Translations under genes and position numbers: made by a program
Source: JAAGZL01 sp050291365
GTDB taxonomy: Bacteria; Pseudomonadota; Gammaproteobacteria; Chromatiales; Chromatiaceae
Direction of reading: 5' to 3'
NCBI GenBank assembly: GCA_050291365.1
Contig: JBNKJS010000004.1
Coordinates: 91,242-155,241, forward strand
DNA: 64,000 nucleotides
In this document: positions 17,441 through 26,731 of the stretch, one piece after another
How the letters are laid out: each line of letters opens with the position of its first letter
Numbering within the stretch: the stretch's first letter is position 1
Notes under the pieces: generated by a model
The model's database searches: none
The model's input: only the letters and a program-made list of their open reading frames with translations
Told to the model about the DNA's origin: nothing

Positions 17441-18910
17441 ATGGCTACTAAGATCAATCGATTTCTGTTTTTTATTTTTGTGCTTGTGCAACACCCAGCA
17501 GCACATGCCGCTATCACCTTTAGATTAAGAAAACCGGATGGAAGCACAAACTGGCAGCATGTAGCCAACTGGTCCGGCGGCATTCTGATCCTGTTATTGA
17601 CTATAACTGTCATCACTATTTTCTTTACCTGGAGAAAGGCTCGCAAGGCCAATCATGAGTTACAGGCAATACGTGATGATTTGGAGTTGCGGGTGCAGGA
17701 ACGCACAGCCACGCTGGATGAATCCAATCGCTTACTGAAAGAATCTAATCAACTACTTGAGCATGAGATCGCTCAGCATGTGACTACCGCATCCCGACTG
17801 CGCTCGTCAGAGTTCTATATCAAGGACATTCTAAAGTCCATGCCCCTAATGCTAATCGGCCTCGACAAAGAAGGAGTAATTACCCAATGGAATAAGCGGG
17901 CGGAGCATATCACTGGAATAATGGCTGAACACAGCCTGAGCAAAAATTTGTGGGATGTATTTCCGACTATTACAGTATCGCCTGAACAGATTGACGAGGC
18001 CGTTGCAAATAATGAAGCAACCACTATTAGATACAGTCAACCTGGTCAATACTACTACGATATAACCATCTATCCGCTTAGTGAACAGGATGAGCCCGGC
18101 GTTGTCATCCTGATCGATGATATAACTAAAGAAATCCTCGCTGTTAACACTCTGATTCAGAGCGACAAGATGTCATCTGTAGGAGAGCTGGCCGCCTCCA
18201 TGGCCCACGATATCAATCCTCCACTCCAGTCAATTCTATCCGATCTAAGAATCTTCAAGCAGTCACTCGCCGATAGCAGTATTAACCTCACTGAGCTCGG
18301 CAATACCGATAGACCTGAAACCCTTGAAAGCTTGTTGGATGATGCCTATGAAAAAAGTGAGCATCTGGAGTCCATTGTCCATAATTTTCAAGACTTCTCC
18401 CGTGCCAGCAGCAACAGGAAAGAAGTTTCAAATATCGTCGACATTATGGAACGAACCCTAGAAATGGCTGGAGAGGTATTATCTGTTCCATCACAACTAC
18501 GATTCAAAGACATACATATCGAAAGAAACTATCAAGAAGATCTGCCAACTATTCCCTGCTATGTTGCTGAATTACAGCATGTCTTTCTCAGCCTGTTTCG
18601 TCATGCCTGTGACTCCCTCAGACTTATGGAGCAACCCGACCGCACACCAACTATCAAGATTCAGATGATCGTCTGTTATGACAATCTATGGATAAGAATT
18701 CATCACAACGGGCTGGGCCTGAGCAATGAAGAGCAAATGTATTTGTTCGAGCCGTTCTTCAGGAAAGATTCACCTGAAGTAAAGTACGACGCTAGCAAGC
18801 GACTGTCATTTCCCTACTACATTATTACAGAGCAACATCAAGGGCAGATAGCTGTAACCTCAGATCTCAATGTAGGTACTACATTTCATATACAGCTGCC
18901 GCTGAAGTGA
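17441..18910 (+). CDS. Membrane PAS sensor histidine kinase with degenerate ATP-binding domain
   Basis: It has 489 residues: a signal or first membrane segment (about 6-22), a short periplasmic loop, a second membrane span (about 46-65, GGILILLLTITVITIFF), a coiled coil (about 70-115), a PAS domain (about 122-230), a dimerisation/phosphoacceptor helix with His256 in MAHDINPPLQSI, and a C-terminal domain in the position of HATPase_c. In that domain the N-box Asn is His388 (LFRHACDSL), the G1 Asp is His422 (HHNGLGL), and the G2 glycine-rich lid is replaced by RLSFPYYII. These residues bind ATP in the family, so it is probably a pseudokinase. No response regulator is adjacent; the partner may be the upstream LysR gene. 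Confidence 0.8.
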   Translation: MATKINRFLFFIFVLVQHPAAHAAITFRLRKPDGSTNWQHVANWSGGILILLLTITVITIFFTWRKARKANHELQAIRDDLELRVQERTATLDESNRLLKESNQLLEHEIAQHVTTASRLRSSEFYIKDILKSMPLMLIGLDKEGVITQWNKRAEHITGIMAEHSLSKNLWDVFPTITVSPEQIDEAVANNEATTIRYSQPGQYYYDITIYPLSEQDEPGVVILIDDITKEILAVNTLIQSDKMSSVGELAASMAHDINPPLQSILSDLRIFKQSLADSSINLTELGNTDRPETLESLLDDAYEKSEHLESIVHNFQDFSRASSNRKEVSNIVDIMERTLEMAGEVLSVPSQLRFKDIHIERNYQEDLPTIPCYVAELQHVFLSLFRHACDSLRLMEQPDRTPTIKIQMIVCYDNLWIRIHHNGLGLSNEEQMYLFEPFFRKDSPEVKYDASKRLSFPYYIITEQHQGQIAVTSDLNVGTTFHIQLPLK

Positions 18911-18973
18911 ATAACGATCAATCAAGTCTGAGCCGCTGCTGTCCCACTTATTTCCCCTATTAATTCTCTAGCA

Positions 18974-19744
18974 TTAGACCGCTTTTCTAGTGGAAAGCCC
19001 TATAAGTCCAATGAAACCACTTATAAACAACCAGACCGCCATTGGCAGCGGCACAGGTGTGGTAGTGGTCGAAGAGAGATAGACCCAGGCCTCATCACCA
19101 GCATGATTTGCTAGGGCACCACCTTGGCCACCGGTCTCCGAGTAGAGATAGACAAACGGATCATCTCCATAGATTGAACCTGCAAACAAACTATCTGGGA
19201 TGTACATGAGAAGATCAGATGAGCCGCTTCCCGGCCCCCCTAGCAACGTTGCGTCTAGTTTAATCCAAGAGTCTTCTCCTGCATCTAGGTCATATATCAG
19301 TGTTGCCGCTCCAGCAAAACTGTATCCGGTCAGGTTGCCTACGTTAGATAGGTAAATTTCCACCGTATCTATAGATAACAGAGAGTTTCCATTCCCGGGT
19401 TCGTTCATATCAAAGGCGAATTCACGGTAGAGGGTTCCACCAATATCTACCAACTGTAGCGTTGATCTATTGATAGCGTCATGCCTGTTGCCTGTTCCAA
19501 ACTCTGTAGTCCCTTCAGTGTTGTATCCACGGTCACTAAAGGTGAGGAAATCTACCGCAGCACCACTACCAAAACCGACAACAGACTTGTTGAAAAATTG
19601 CGCGCCATTGATTGTGCCGGAGGAAACGCTAGACGTAGACAGGTCCAACGTGGCAGCCTGCAACCAAGTTGTGGAAATCAGCATCAGAGATATCAGCACT
19701 ACCTGGCGTTTGATTATACTTGCAATCATTGCGGTTGAATTCAT
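18974..19744 (-). CDS. PEP-CTERM (VPLP-type) exported protein
   Basis: It has 256 residues with an N-terminal signal peptide ending near LQA (about residue 30) and a C-terminal sorting signal TPVPLPMAVWLFISGFIGLIG followed by STRK: a VPLP motif, one hydrophobic helix and a basic tail. This is the gammaproteobacterial form of the PEP-CTERM signal cut by exosortase, linked in such bacteria to exopolysaccharide or biofilm export. The mature part is a beta-rich, Gly/Ser/Asp-rich domain of unknown role. AGGTGG precedes the ATG. No exosortase or polysaccharide gene is in the window, so the processing machinery must lie elsewhere. Confidence 0.8.
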   Translation of the reverse strand: MNSTAMIASIIKRQVVLISLMLISTTWLQAATLDLSTSSVSSGTINGAQFFNKSVVGFGSGAAVDFLTFSDRGYNTEGTTEFGTGNRHDAINRSTLQLVDIGGTLYREFAFDMNEPGNGNSLLSIDTVEIYLSNVGNLTGYSFAGAATLIYDLDAGEDSWIKLDATLLGGPGSGSSDLLMYIPDSLFAGSIYGDDPFVYLYSETGGQGGALANHAGDEAWVYLSSTTTTPVPLPMAVWLFISGFIGLIGLSTRKAV

Positions 19745-19969
19745 TTTGCCACCTAAATCTTGAGTTTTGTAAACTGTTACACATCTATGGTCCCAAATCG
19801 TGCTCAGAACCTTAGACGCCGTTCACAAGTAATTTAATTCCTTAAGGTACAAAATCCATGACATTAGCTGATATTGTAGGTGGTCTTATAGGATTACAGC
19901 ATTACTCATATGAGCTATATTTTTTGTGATTAATCAGATTTATTCTATTAATTTGTTGTTTTTATAACT

Positions 19970-21130
19970 TTACTTCCTCAAGGGTGCTGGTTTGTTCAAT
20001 CTCCCCAACTGGAAGGACAGATCCAGCTCTTCATCCTTCTGAATTAAACTCCTTCTTAACACCCCGAGTTTTACCTTGTCTCCAGGCGACTCATCCATCA
20101 ACAACAGCTTTAGATCCACCACATCCTTTACCTGCCTGTCGTTAACCCTGAGTATCAGATCGTCCTTTTCTACCCCCGCCTTTATTGCAGCACCCTCCGG
20201 GACCAGATCCTTTACCTCTACCCCTCCATCACCATCCTCCAGAAATATACCCAAAACACCAGGTTCTGGCAGTTTCTCCCCTGCCCCCTGCACCAGGAAA
20301 TCGGCTATATCCAGTTCCAGCGTGAAATCTCCAGATGGAAGGATTATCGCCCTTTCGCCTTGCACCCTTCTACTGACCCGTTGTGGTATGCCAGAGCCAT
20401 ACATAAGGTGCCCAGAACCAGCCAGCACCACAAGCTGTCGCGTTGGATTTGTCTGTATATATTCGGCTGCTCTTGCTGCCATCCCCTCATCCCACAACAA
20501 CTGCACCTGCAAGAATCGCTCAAAGCCTTTCTCGTTCTTGTGTGGATGCTTGTCGTAAATCCCTCTCAGACGCTCCTGGTACTCTTTGTCTGAATAGTCT
20601 ATCTCGCCTGGTATCTGTCTCTTCTCATCTTCTGATAAACCATCAATTCCTTCTTTAGATACCTTAGTAACTATCTCCTTGGGTATATTCAACGCTATAA
20701 CAGGTATGCCCTGCTCACGAGCATAGGAGAGGATGGGACGATAGAGCCGATAATCAAATCCCCAGCGATCCATCCATTCGCTTTGTCGAATCAGATCTTT
20801 CTCATCAATCTCTCCAGTGATAAAGCGATCTAATACGTTCTGAAACGGTTGTTGGAACTGTTCCATGCCGATTGCGATGTTTGGATTTTTTGCATGCAAC
20901 TGGCGAATAATCTCTAACTGGGTAAGGTGATCAGCATAACTATCATGGGTCTCACCCAGATATACCACTCGAACGGAGAGGACTTTTGAAACAACACTCT
21001 CTAATTCCATACTATCTCTCAAGTTCAGGGCCTGGCGTGGGATTATCTTATCAACTGGCTGGGCATGGGCTATACAGGAGCAACCCAGTAATATTAGTGC
21101 AATAAACTTAGAACTGCTTCTAGGTTTCAT
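19970..21130 (-). CDS. ChaN-family (DUF399/Tiki-like) protein with C-terminal PDZ domain
   Basis: Starting at the ATG at 21128-21130 gives 386 residues with a signal peptide or lipoprotein signal (FIALILLGCSC); a GTG frame to 21202 adds a doubtful N-terminus running into the divergent promoter. The ChaN/Tiki core holds VVYLGETHDSYADH (about 55-68), the IGMEQFQQPFQ strand and a late LAGSGHLMYGSG with a conserved His. Residues about 285-375 are a PDZ domain (VLGIFLEDGDGGVEVKDL, GVEKDDLILRVNDRQV). ChaN proteins bind haem or act as Tiki-like hydrolases; with PDZ it is likely a periplasmic or outer-membrane peptide-binding enzyme. It is divergent from the M1-like peptidase gene. Confidence 0.75.
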   Translation of the reverse strand: MKPRSSSKFIALILLGCSCIAHAQPVDKIIPRQALNLRDSMELESVVSKVLSVRVVYLGETHDSYADHLTQLEIIRQLHAKNPNIAIGMEQFQQPFQNVLDRFITGEIDEKDLIRQSEWMDRWGFDYRLYRPILSYAREQGIPVIALNIPKEIVTKVSKEGIDGLSEDEKRQIPGEIDYSDKEYQERLRGIYDKHPHKNEKGFERFLQVQLLWDEGMAARAAEYIQTNPTRQLVVLAGSGHLMYGSGIPQRVSRRVQGERAIILPSGDFTLELDIADFLVQGAGEKLPEPGVLGIFLEDGDGGVEVKDLVPEGAAIKAGVEKDDLILRVNDRQVKDVVDLKLLLMDESPGDKVKLGVLRRSLIQKDEELDLSFQLGRLNKPAPLRK

Positions 21131-21219
21131 AACATCATATTGCCGGATTTGATTAATAAGTACATTCCAAACTAGTATAAGATACAACCAATGATTGAAC
21201 ACTCTTCTAGGATATATGT

Positions 21220-23337
21220 TTGAATATGGATCAGTTTACACAGGTTAGATGGTGCTTTCTTTTATTAGTTCTATTCTGCCAGATAGCCACCGCTAAAACC
21301 CCAATACACCATACCCTGGATGTCACTCTAGACCCTGAACAGGGTTATCTGGAAGCAAGGGATCATCTAACCCTACCTGAACCAGTGAATGAGATCTCTT
21401 TCAGCCTGCATGCAAAACTTAAATTACGATTAGAAACTCCTGGCGCAAGGGTGGTCTCTGCCCAGAAGGTTGACTCATTCGTTCCAGTTAAACAGTACAA
21501 GATCAGATTTCCGAACGAGCAGAAAGAGCTAAAGATACAGTACTCAGGTAAGCTGCAACATAGAAAAACATATAGCCCCCATGATTACAGCAAAGAACAG
21601 GAGGCCGGTGCCGGAATTATATCTAAACAAGGTGTCTTTCTGAGCATATCCAGCTTCTGGTTTCCAGTGGTTGATAACAGCACGGTGGTGTTTACCCTCT
21701 CCACATCACTACCTGATGGATGGAGCAGTATCAGTCAGGGAACTAGTCTTAGTGATAACAAGTGGTATCAATCTAAACCTCAGGATGATATCTACCTAAT
21801 CGCCGGAAAGTACCATATATACAGACGCCCCAGCGAGGTAGCTGAGGCCCAGGTCTATCTTCACCAACCGGATCAAACCTTAGCGCGGCGCTATCTGAAA
21901 GTAACTGAGGATTATCTACAGCTCTATAGCAAACTGTTGGGACCATATCCCTACACCAAATTCGCCTTGGTTGAAAACTTCTGGGAAAGTGGCTACGGCA
22001 TGCCATCCTTTACTCTACTTGGCCCCAGAGTGATACGGCTCCCATTTATTCTACATAGCTCCTATCCCCATGAGATTCTGCATAACTGGTGGGGCAATGG
22101 AGTATTTGTTGACTACAGCAAGGGCAACTGGAGTGAGGGAATAACATCTTACCTAGCTGACCACCTAATCAAAGAGCAACGCGGCCAGGGTTCTAACTAT
22201 AGACGAGATACCCTGCAACGTTATGCAGACTATGTCGCTGAGAATGGTGAATACACCCTCAGAGATTTTCGCGGCTATCACGGACATGCAAGCCAGGCCA
22301 TAGGCTATGGCAAGACCATGATGTTTTTACATATGCTAAGACTATACTTGGGAGACAAGATATTCCTGGATGGTCTGCGGTTATTTTATAAAGATAATCT
22401 ACACAAATTGTCCTCCTATAAGGATATGCAAACGGCTTTAGAAAAAGTATCAAAAAAGGATCTGTCTGCAGAGTTCAAACAATGGACTAACCGTACAGGC
22501 GCACCTGTACTTGAAATCACAAAAGTGTCATTCGAAAAGAAGGGCTGGTGGGACTACCGCATCAGCTTTACCCTGCGTCAAACCCAGAAGGATGAACCAT
22601 ACCTGCTCCATATCCCGGTTTATATACTGACTGAAGATGAATCGGAACCGGTTATTAAAACCATAACCTTTTCCGGACGTGAAACAACTAGAACCATCAA
22701 ACTGAGCGAACCTCCAGTAGCTGTTAGCGTTGACCCCCTGTTTGACCTATTCCGTCAACTTGACCCAAGTGAAATACCGAGCTCTGTGGGACAACTATTT
22801 GCATCCGACAGCCCCATTATTATTCTGCCCTCGCAGGCGGATACAGAATCAAGAGAAGCTTATAGCCGCCTGGCAAATAGTTGGAGACAAGATTCGCGCA
22901 AGACCAAAATAGTCTGGGATAACAAAATACACGAGATACCCAAGGATAGGGCTGTATGGATCTTTGGCCAAAAAAACCTCCTAGCTGGAAAATTTTTGGT
23001 CAGCATGGATAACATGCCTGTTTCTCTAAATGGGCAGACCCTTGCAATCAATGACAGAAAACTTGATATTGCTGAAAACAGTTTCGTGCTAACGCATCGT
23101 GGATCAACAACCAGGGGCTGGCTGCACTGCCACTCGCTCACTGCCTTCCCAGGACTCGCAAGAAAGATTCCGCACTACCGAAAATATAGTTATATTGCCT
23201 TTACCGGAGATAACCCAGACAATGTACTCAAGGGTCAATGGCCCATAGGCCACTCCAAGCTAGATATAAAACTGGATAAAACCGCACCAACCCAGAGTAT
23301 TGAAGAGCATCAAGCTCTTAGTGATCTTATCCAGTAA
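21220..23337 (+). CDS. M1-family (gluzincin) metallopeptidase, exported
   Basis: It has 705 residues, starting at a TTG with AGGA seven bases upstream; the ATG at 21226 is the alternative. A signal peptide spans about 1-26 (CFLLLVLFCQIATA). The zinc site is HEILH (284-288) in PHEILHNWWGN, with Glu306 in NWSEGI as the third ligand, the M1 pattern. The region where aminopeptidases have GAMEN reads SGYGMPSFTLLG instead, so N-terminal-amine recognition may differ. A C-terminal domain of about 200 residues follows the catalytic part. Presumably periplasmic. It is divergent from the ChaN-PDZ gene, and its stop abuts that of the convergent cytochrome gene. Confidence 0.85.
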   Translation: MNMDQFTQVRWCFLLLVLFCQIATAKTPIHHTLDVTLDPEQGYLEARDHLTLPEPVNEISFSLHAKLKLRLETPGARVVSAQKVDSFVPVKQYKIRFPNEQKELKIQYSGKLQHRKTYSPHDYSKEQEAGAGIISKQGVFLSISSFWFPVVDNSTVVFTLSTSLPDGWSSISQGTSLSDNKWYQSKPQDDIYLIAGKYHIYRRPSEVAEAQVYLHQPDQTLARRYLKVTEDYLQLYSKLLGPYPYTKFALVENFWESGYGMPSFTLLGPRVIRLPFILHSSYPHEILHNWWGNGVFVDYSKGNWSEGITSYLADHLIKEQRGQGSNYRRDTLQRYADYVAENGEYTLRDFRGYHGHASQAIGYGKTMMFLHMLRLYLGDKIFLDGLRLFYKDNLHKLSSYKDMQTALEKVSKKDLSAEFKQWTNRTGAPVLEITKVSFEKKGWWDYRISFTLRQTQKDEPYLLHIPVYILTEDESEPVIKTITFSGRETTRTIKLSEPPVAVSVDPLFDLFRQLDPSEIPSSVGQLFASDSPIIILPSQADTESREAYSRLANSWRQDSRKTKIVWDNKIHEIPKDRAVWIFGQKNLLAGKFLVSMDNMPVSLNGQTLAINDRKLDIAENSFVLTHRGSTTRGWLHCHSLTAFPGLARKIPHYRKYSYIAFTGDNPDNVLKGQWPIGHSKLDIKLDKTAPTQSIEEHQALSDLIQ

Positions 23338-24054
23338 TTATTCAAAATCAGGATTTTTCCATTCTGCAGATGGCGCCAGATACTCCTTGGATACTGGAAT
23401 GCGCGATACATAGTTAATTACTTGCGCAATCTCCTCTTTAGAAAAGCCCTTAATCACCTTCACCATATCAGGGTTTACATTACGGCGTTTACCGTTAAGG
23501 ATCCACTCTATCTGACGTACCATGTAGCTATAGTGTTGTCCCTGAATCCTCGGAAATAATTTCTCTTCATCACCCTGACCGTTTTCACCGTGACATTTAA
23601 CACAGTTGGCTTTAAATAACTTTTTGCCATTCTCATACTCAGGGGTACCTTCATCCCATTCCCCTTTTCCGTTTTCTGGATTCATCTTCAACTGTTCAAT
23701 GTAAGCAGCAACATCTGCCACCGCCTGTTCATCACCAATGGATTCAGGCAGGGAAAAAGGATACATGGTTGGGTTATCACGATTTTGGGCGCGGATATCA
23801 GCTAACTGCTTAATCAAAACGGATCGATGTTGCCCCGCTAGCTGAGGGAATGTTCCCTCTTCTACTCCCCATCCCTCAGGCATATGACATGCTGAACAGA
23901 CCACATAGACATCAAAACCATTTTCCAGATCAGGCGTTAAGGACAGGGTCCGATCTAAGTCGCTAGCGATTAGACTGTTACTAAAAAGGCTTGCACAGCT
24001 AATAGCTAATCCCATAGCTGCTGTCATGGTATTAACTACACTGAATTTCGCCAT
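23338..24054 (-). CDS. Dihaem cytochrome c (class I)
   Basis: It has 238 residues with an N-terminal signal (MGLAISCASLFSNSLIA) and two haem-attachment motifs, CSACH and CVKCH, in two homologous halves of about 90 residues, the layout of cytochrome c4-like and c553-like electron carriers. Candidate axial methionines are present in each half (PTMYPFSLP and NPDMVKVIKGF). It should be a periplasmic electron carrier; the partners are not adjacent. The ATG has AGGAG ten bases upstream. It converges on the M1 peptidase gene with abutting stop codons and no terminator between them. Confidence 0.9.
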   Translation of the reverse strand: MAKFSVVNTMTAAMGLAISCASLFSNSLIASDLDRTLSLTPDLENGFDVYVVCSACHMPEGWGVEEGTFPQLAGQHRSVLIKQLADIRAQNRDNPTMYPFSLPESIGDEQAVADVAAYIEQLKMNPENGKGEWDEGTPEYENGKKLFKANCVKCHGENGQGDEEKLFPRIQGQHYSYMVRQIEWILNGKRRNVNPDMVKVIKGFSKEEIAQVINYVSRIPVSKEYLAPSAEWKNPDFE

Positions 24055-24192
24055 TATTTATAGTCTCCTAAAGCACGCTAGTAAGAAGAGTAGTTTGTTA
24101 TTCTAAGCTTTTCAAATAGTAACAAAACAGAGATACACCTCGACCCGATATCTAACAATAGTGAAATTATTACAAAGGAGTAATTTAGACAC

Positions 24193-24221
24193 AAAGCAAA
24201 AGCCATCATCTGGTGATAGCT
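24193..24221 (-). terminator. Probable terminator after galU
   Basis: The minus strand folds AGCTATCA with TGATGGCT (one U-G pair, 5-nt loop), followed by TTTGCTTTG. The stem is short, but position just after the galU stop supports the call. Confidence 0.5.
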
Positions 24222-24230
24222 TCACATCTA

Positions 24231-25103
24231 TTAGCCATATTTACCCTTAAGCCAGGAACTGAACTCTTCACCAAGATGATGGTGGTTGATGGCGTAATCG
24301 ACCGTAGCCTGAAGGTAACCTAACTTGCTTCCACAGTCATATCTCTTTCCCTCAAACTCATAGGCCATTACATCTTCATCATCTATCAGACGGGCGATTG
24401 CATCTGTCAGTTGAATTTCTCCGCCCGCGCCACGCCCAATCTGTTTAAGATGTGTAAAAATCCTAGGTGTCAGGATATAACGCCCAACCACTGCCCGATT
24501 CGATGGCGCGTCAGAGGGATCAGGTTTCTCCACAATTCCTTTCATCTTAACTATCTTGCCATCTCCCTCAGGATCAACCACACCGTAGCTATTTGTCTCT
24601 TCTGGCGGGACCAGCTCAGTGCCGATGATGCTTCTCTCATGGGTTGCATAGATATCCACCATCTGTTTAAGGACACCTCGCTCCCGGTCATCAATCAGAT
24701 CATCGGCCAAAACTACGGCGAACGGCTCATCTCCTACAACCGGATGGGCGCAAAGGACAGCATGGCCAAGTCCAAGTGGCATAGCCTGACGAATAAAAAT
24801 GCAACTAACATGGGATGGAGTGATATTGCGAACCATCTCCAGCATCTTCTCCTTGCCACGTTGCTCTAACTCCATCTCAAGCTCATAGGCTGTATCGAAG
24901 TGGTTTGATATAGAGGTCTTATTTCTGCCAGTTACGAATACCATATCATCAATACCGGCAGCTACCGCCTCCTCTACCGCGTATTGAATAAGGGGTTTAT
25001 CTACAATGGGCAACATCTCTTTTGGGCTTGCCTTGGTAGCTGGAAGAAATCTTGTGCCCAAACCGGCTACGGGAAAGACAGCCTTACGTACCCTACTGCT
25101 CAT
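24231..25103 (-). CDS. galU: UTP-glucose-1-phosphate uridylyltransferase
   Basis: It makes UDP-glucose from UTP and glucose-1-phosphate. It has 290 residues, the usual size. The nucleotidyltransferase signature VFPVAGLGTRFLPATKASPKEML stands at residues 9-31, with the KP of VDKPLIQYAVEEA; VVLADDLID is the metal-binding loop and VEKPDPSDAPSNRAVVGRYIL the sugar-binding region. AGGAG is nine bases before the ATG. It is the last gene of a minus-strand run glgC, GH57, malQ, galU and supplies UDP-glucose for envelope polysaccharides while sharing glucose-1-phosphate with glycogen synthesis. Confidence 0.97.
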   Translation of the reverse strand: MSSRVRKAVFPVAGLGTRFLPATKASPKEMLPIVDKPLIQYAVEEAVAAGIDDMVFVTGRNKTSISNHFDTAYELEMELEQRGKEKMLEMVRNITPSHVSCIFIRQAMPLGLGHAVLCAHPVVGDEPFAVVLADDLIDDRERGVLKQMVDIYATHERSIIGTELVPPEETNSYGVVDPEGDGKIVKMKGIVEKPDPSDAPSNRAVVGRYILTPRIFTHLKQIGRGAGGEIQLTDAIARLIDDEDVMAYEFEGKRYDCGSKLGYLQATVDYAINHHHLGEEFSSWLKGKYG

Positions 25104-25166
25104 ATTAAAAAGCTCCTGATTTATTTTCCATACCTAACTTTACCAAATTACCATCTGGTGATGCTT

Positions 25167-26657
25167 TCATAGCGCCAGACGACCATACATGGAAATCCTA
25201 TGACGCAGTTTTGAAGACAGCTCTGGTTCCACCTGACTCCAATCGAAACGCCATCCCCAGTTGCCTTCCATAGTCCCCGGAGTATTCATACGATGCTCTC
25301 CTCCCAACTCCAATAGATCCTGCATCTGGATAATAGCCAAATCAGAGGATGAAGAGAGCACGTTCCATATCATCGGCCACGGCATATCTAGACTTGAGTT
25401 CCCCAGAAACTCATCTACATAACTCCTTGTGCGGTCATCCAGACTTTCATACCAACCAATAGTCGTATCGTTATCGTGGGTCCCTGCATAGACTACAGAG
25501 TTACATGAATATTTGAATGGCAAATGTGGATTTTCAGGGTCTCCAGAGAAAGCAAACTGCAACACCTTCATTCCTGGGAGAGCAAACTTATCCCGCAGCG
25601 CCTCAACCTCAGGTGTAATAATGCCCAGATCTTCTGCAACCAATGGCAACCCTTGGTACTCTTCATTTAGTCGTTCAAACAGATCTGCTCCTGGAGCAGA
25701 TATCCAACGACCATGCATGGCGGTATCATCATCAGCCGCTATTTCCCAATATGATTCAAACCCACGGAAGTGATCTATACGTATCAGATCATACAGAGCA
25801 AGCTGGGTCTTAAGACGCTGTATCCAAAAAGAGAACCCATTTTTCTGCAATTGATCCCAATCGTAGAGCGGATTACCCCAGCGCTGTCCTGTCTCTGAAA
25901 AGTAATCAGGTGGTACTCCAGCCACCACCCTAGGCATACCCTCTTCGTCTAACAGGAAATCCTGCTGGTTGGCCCAGACTTCTGCGCTATCATGGGCCAC
26001 AAAGATTGGCATATCGCCAAACAGTTCTACTCCACGCTGATTGGCGTAACTCTTCATATCCTTCCACTGCTGAAAGAATATGAACTGCTCAAAATGAATG
26101 TACTCGATCTCCTCTCCGAGTCTGGCACGAATCTCTGCCAGTGCCTGTTCATCACGATCCCTTAGGGCATCTGGCCAAACCCACCAAACACTACAATCCT
26201 GATCCTTACGTATGGCGCGAAACAAGGCATAGTCGTTCAACCAGTAACCATGCTCCTGGACAAACTCATCCAATAGCACCTTTTGCTGTTCATCTTCTTG
26301 CTGCTTGAAACTAACCCAGGCACTACGCAACGCCAAGAGCCTATCCTCTTCAGATAGTGAATTCTTGTCTATTTTCGATGCATCCAGCCACCCCCTCTGA
26401 ACCAAATAGTCCAGATTGATCAACAACGGATTTCCGGCATGCACCGAGCTTGTGGAGTACGGGGAATTGTCTGATCTTGTGGGGCCTACGGGAAGAATCT
26501 GCCAATAACTGAAACCCGAGTCTACAAGGAAGTCTACGAAGTGCCTCGCTTCATCCCCTAAGTCGCCGTTGTTGCCAGGACCAGGAAGTGAGGTTATATG
26601 CAGCAGAACCCCCGCTCTGCGCTTCTTTAAGCAACTCTTATATTCCGGTTGACTCAT
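25167..26657 (-). CDS. malQ: 4-alpha-glucanotransferase (amylomaltase)
   Basis: GH77 enzyme that transfers alpha-1,4-glucan segments between maltodextrins. It has 496 residues, the short bacterial amylomaltase type. Seen: N-terminal RRAGVLLHITSLPGPGNNGDLG; the nucleophile region LIRIDHFRGFESYW; the acid/base LVAEDLGIITPEV; and YAGTHDNDTTIGWY. It lies between galU and the GH57 gene on the same strand, with 63- and 74-bp gaps, in keeping with a glycogen remodelling operon. Cytoplasmic, no signal peptide. Confidence 0.96.
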   Translation of the reverse strand: MSQPEYKSCLKKRRAGVLLHITSLPGPGNNGDLGDEARHFVDFLVDSGFSYWQILPVGPTRSDNSPYSTSSVHAGNPLLINLDYLVQRGWLDASKIDKNSLSEEDRLLALRSAWVSFKQQEDEQQKVLLDEFVQEHGYWLNDYALFRAIRKDQDCSVWWVWPDALRDRDEQALAEIRARLGEEIEYIHFEQFIFFQQWKDMKSYANQRGVELFGDMPIFVAHDSAEVWANQQDFLLDEEGMPRVVAGVPPDYFSETGQRWGNPLYDWDQLQKNGFSFWIQRLKTQLALYDLIRIDHFRGFESYWEIAADDDTAMHGRWISAPGADLFERLNEEYQGLPLVAEDLGIITPEVEALRDKFALPGMKVLQFAFSGDPENPHLPFKYSCNSVVYAGTHDNDTTIGWYESLDDRTRSYVDEFLGNSSLDMPWPMIWNVLSSSSDLAIIQMQDLLELGGEHRMNTPGTMEGNWGWRFDWSQVEPELSSKLRHRISMYGRLAL

Positions 26658-26731
26658 CCAGGCCTTTTCTCAACAGTTTGTCCAACTAAATCATAAAGTA
26701 GTGGACTTGAATTATTACCATTTAATTTCAA

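Noticed and set aside
20076..20558. A 160-codon Ser/Pro-rich open frame antisense to the ChaN-PDZ gene
   Set aside because: The composition follows from the opposite strand and no domain or start signal is seen.
24201..25160. Shared TCACCAGATG sequence after galU and after malQ as a repeat family
   Set aside because: Only ten bases are shared, and at galU they are part of the terminator loop; chance is likely.
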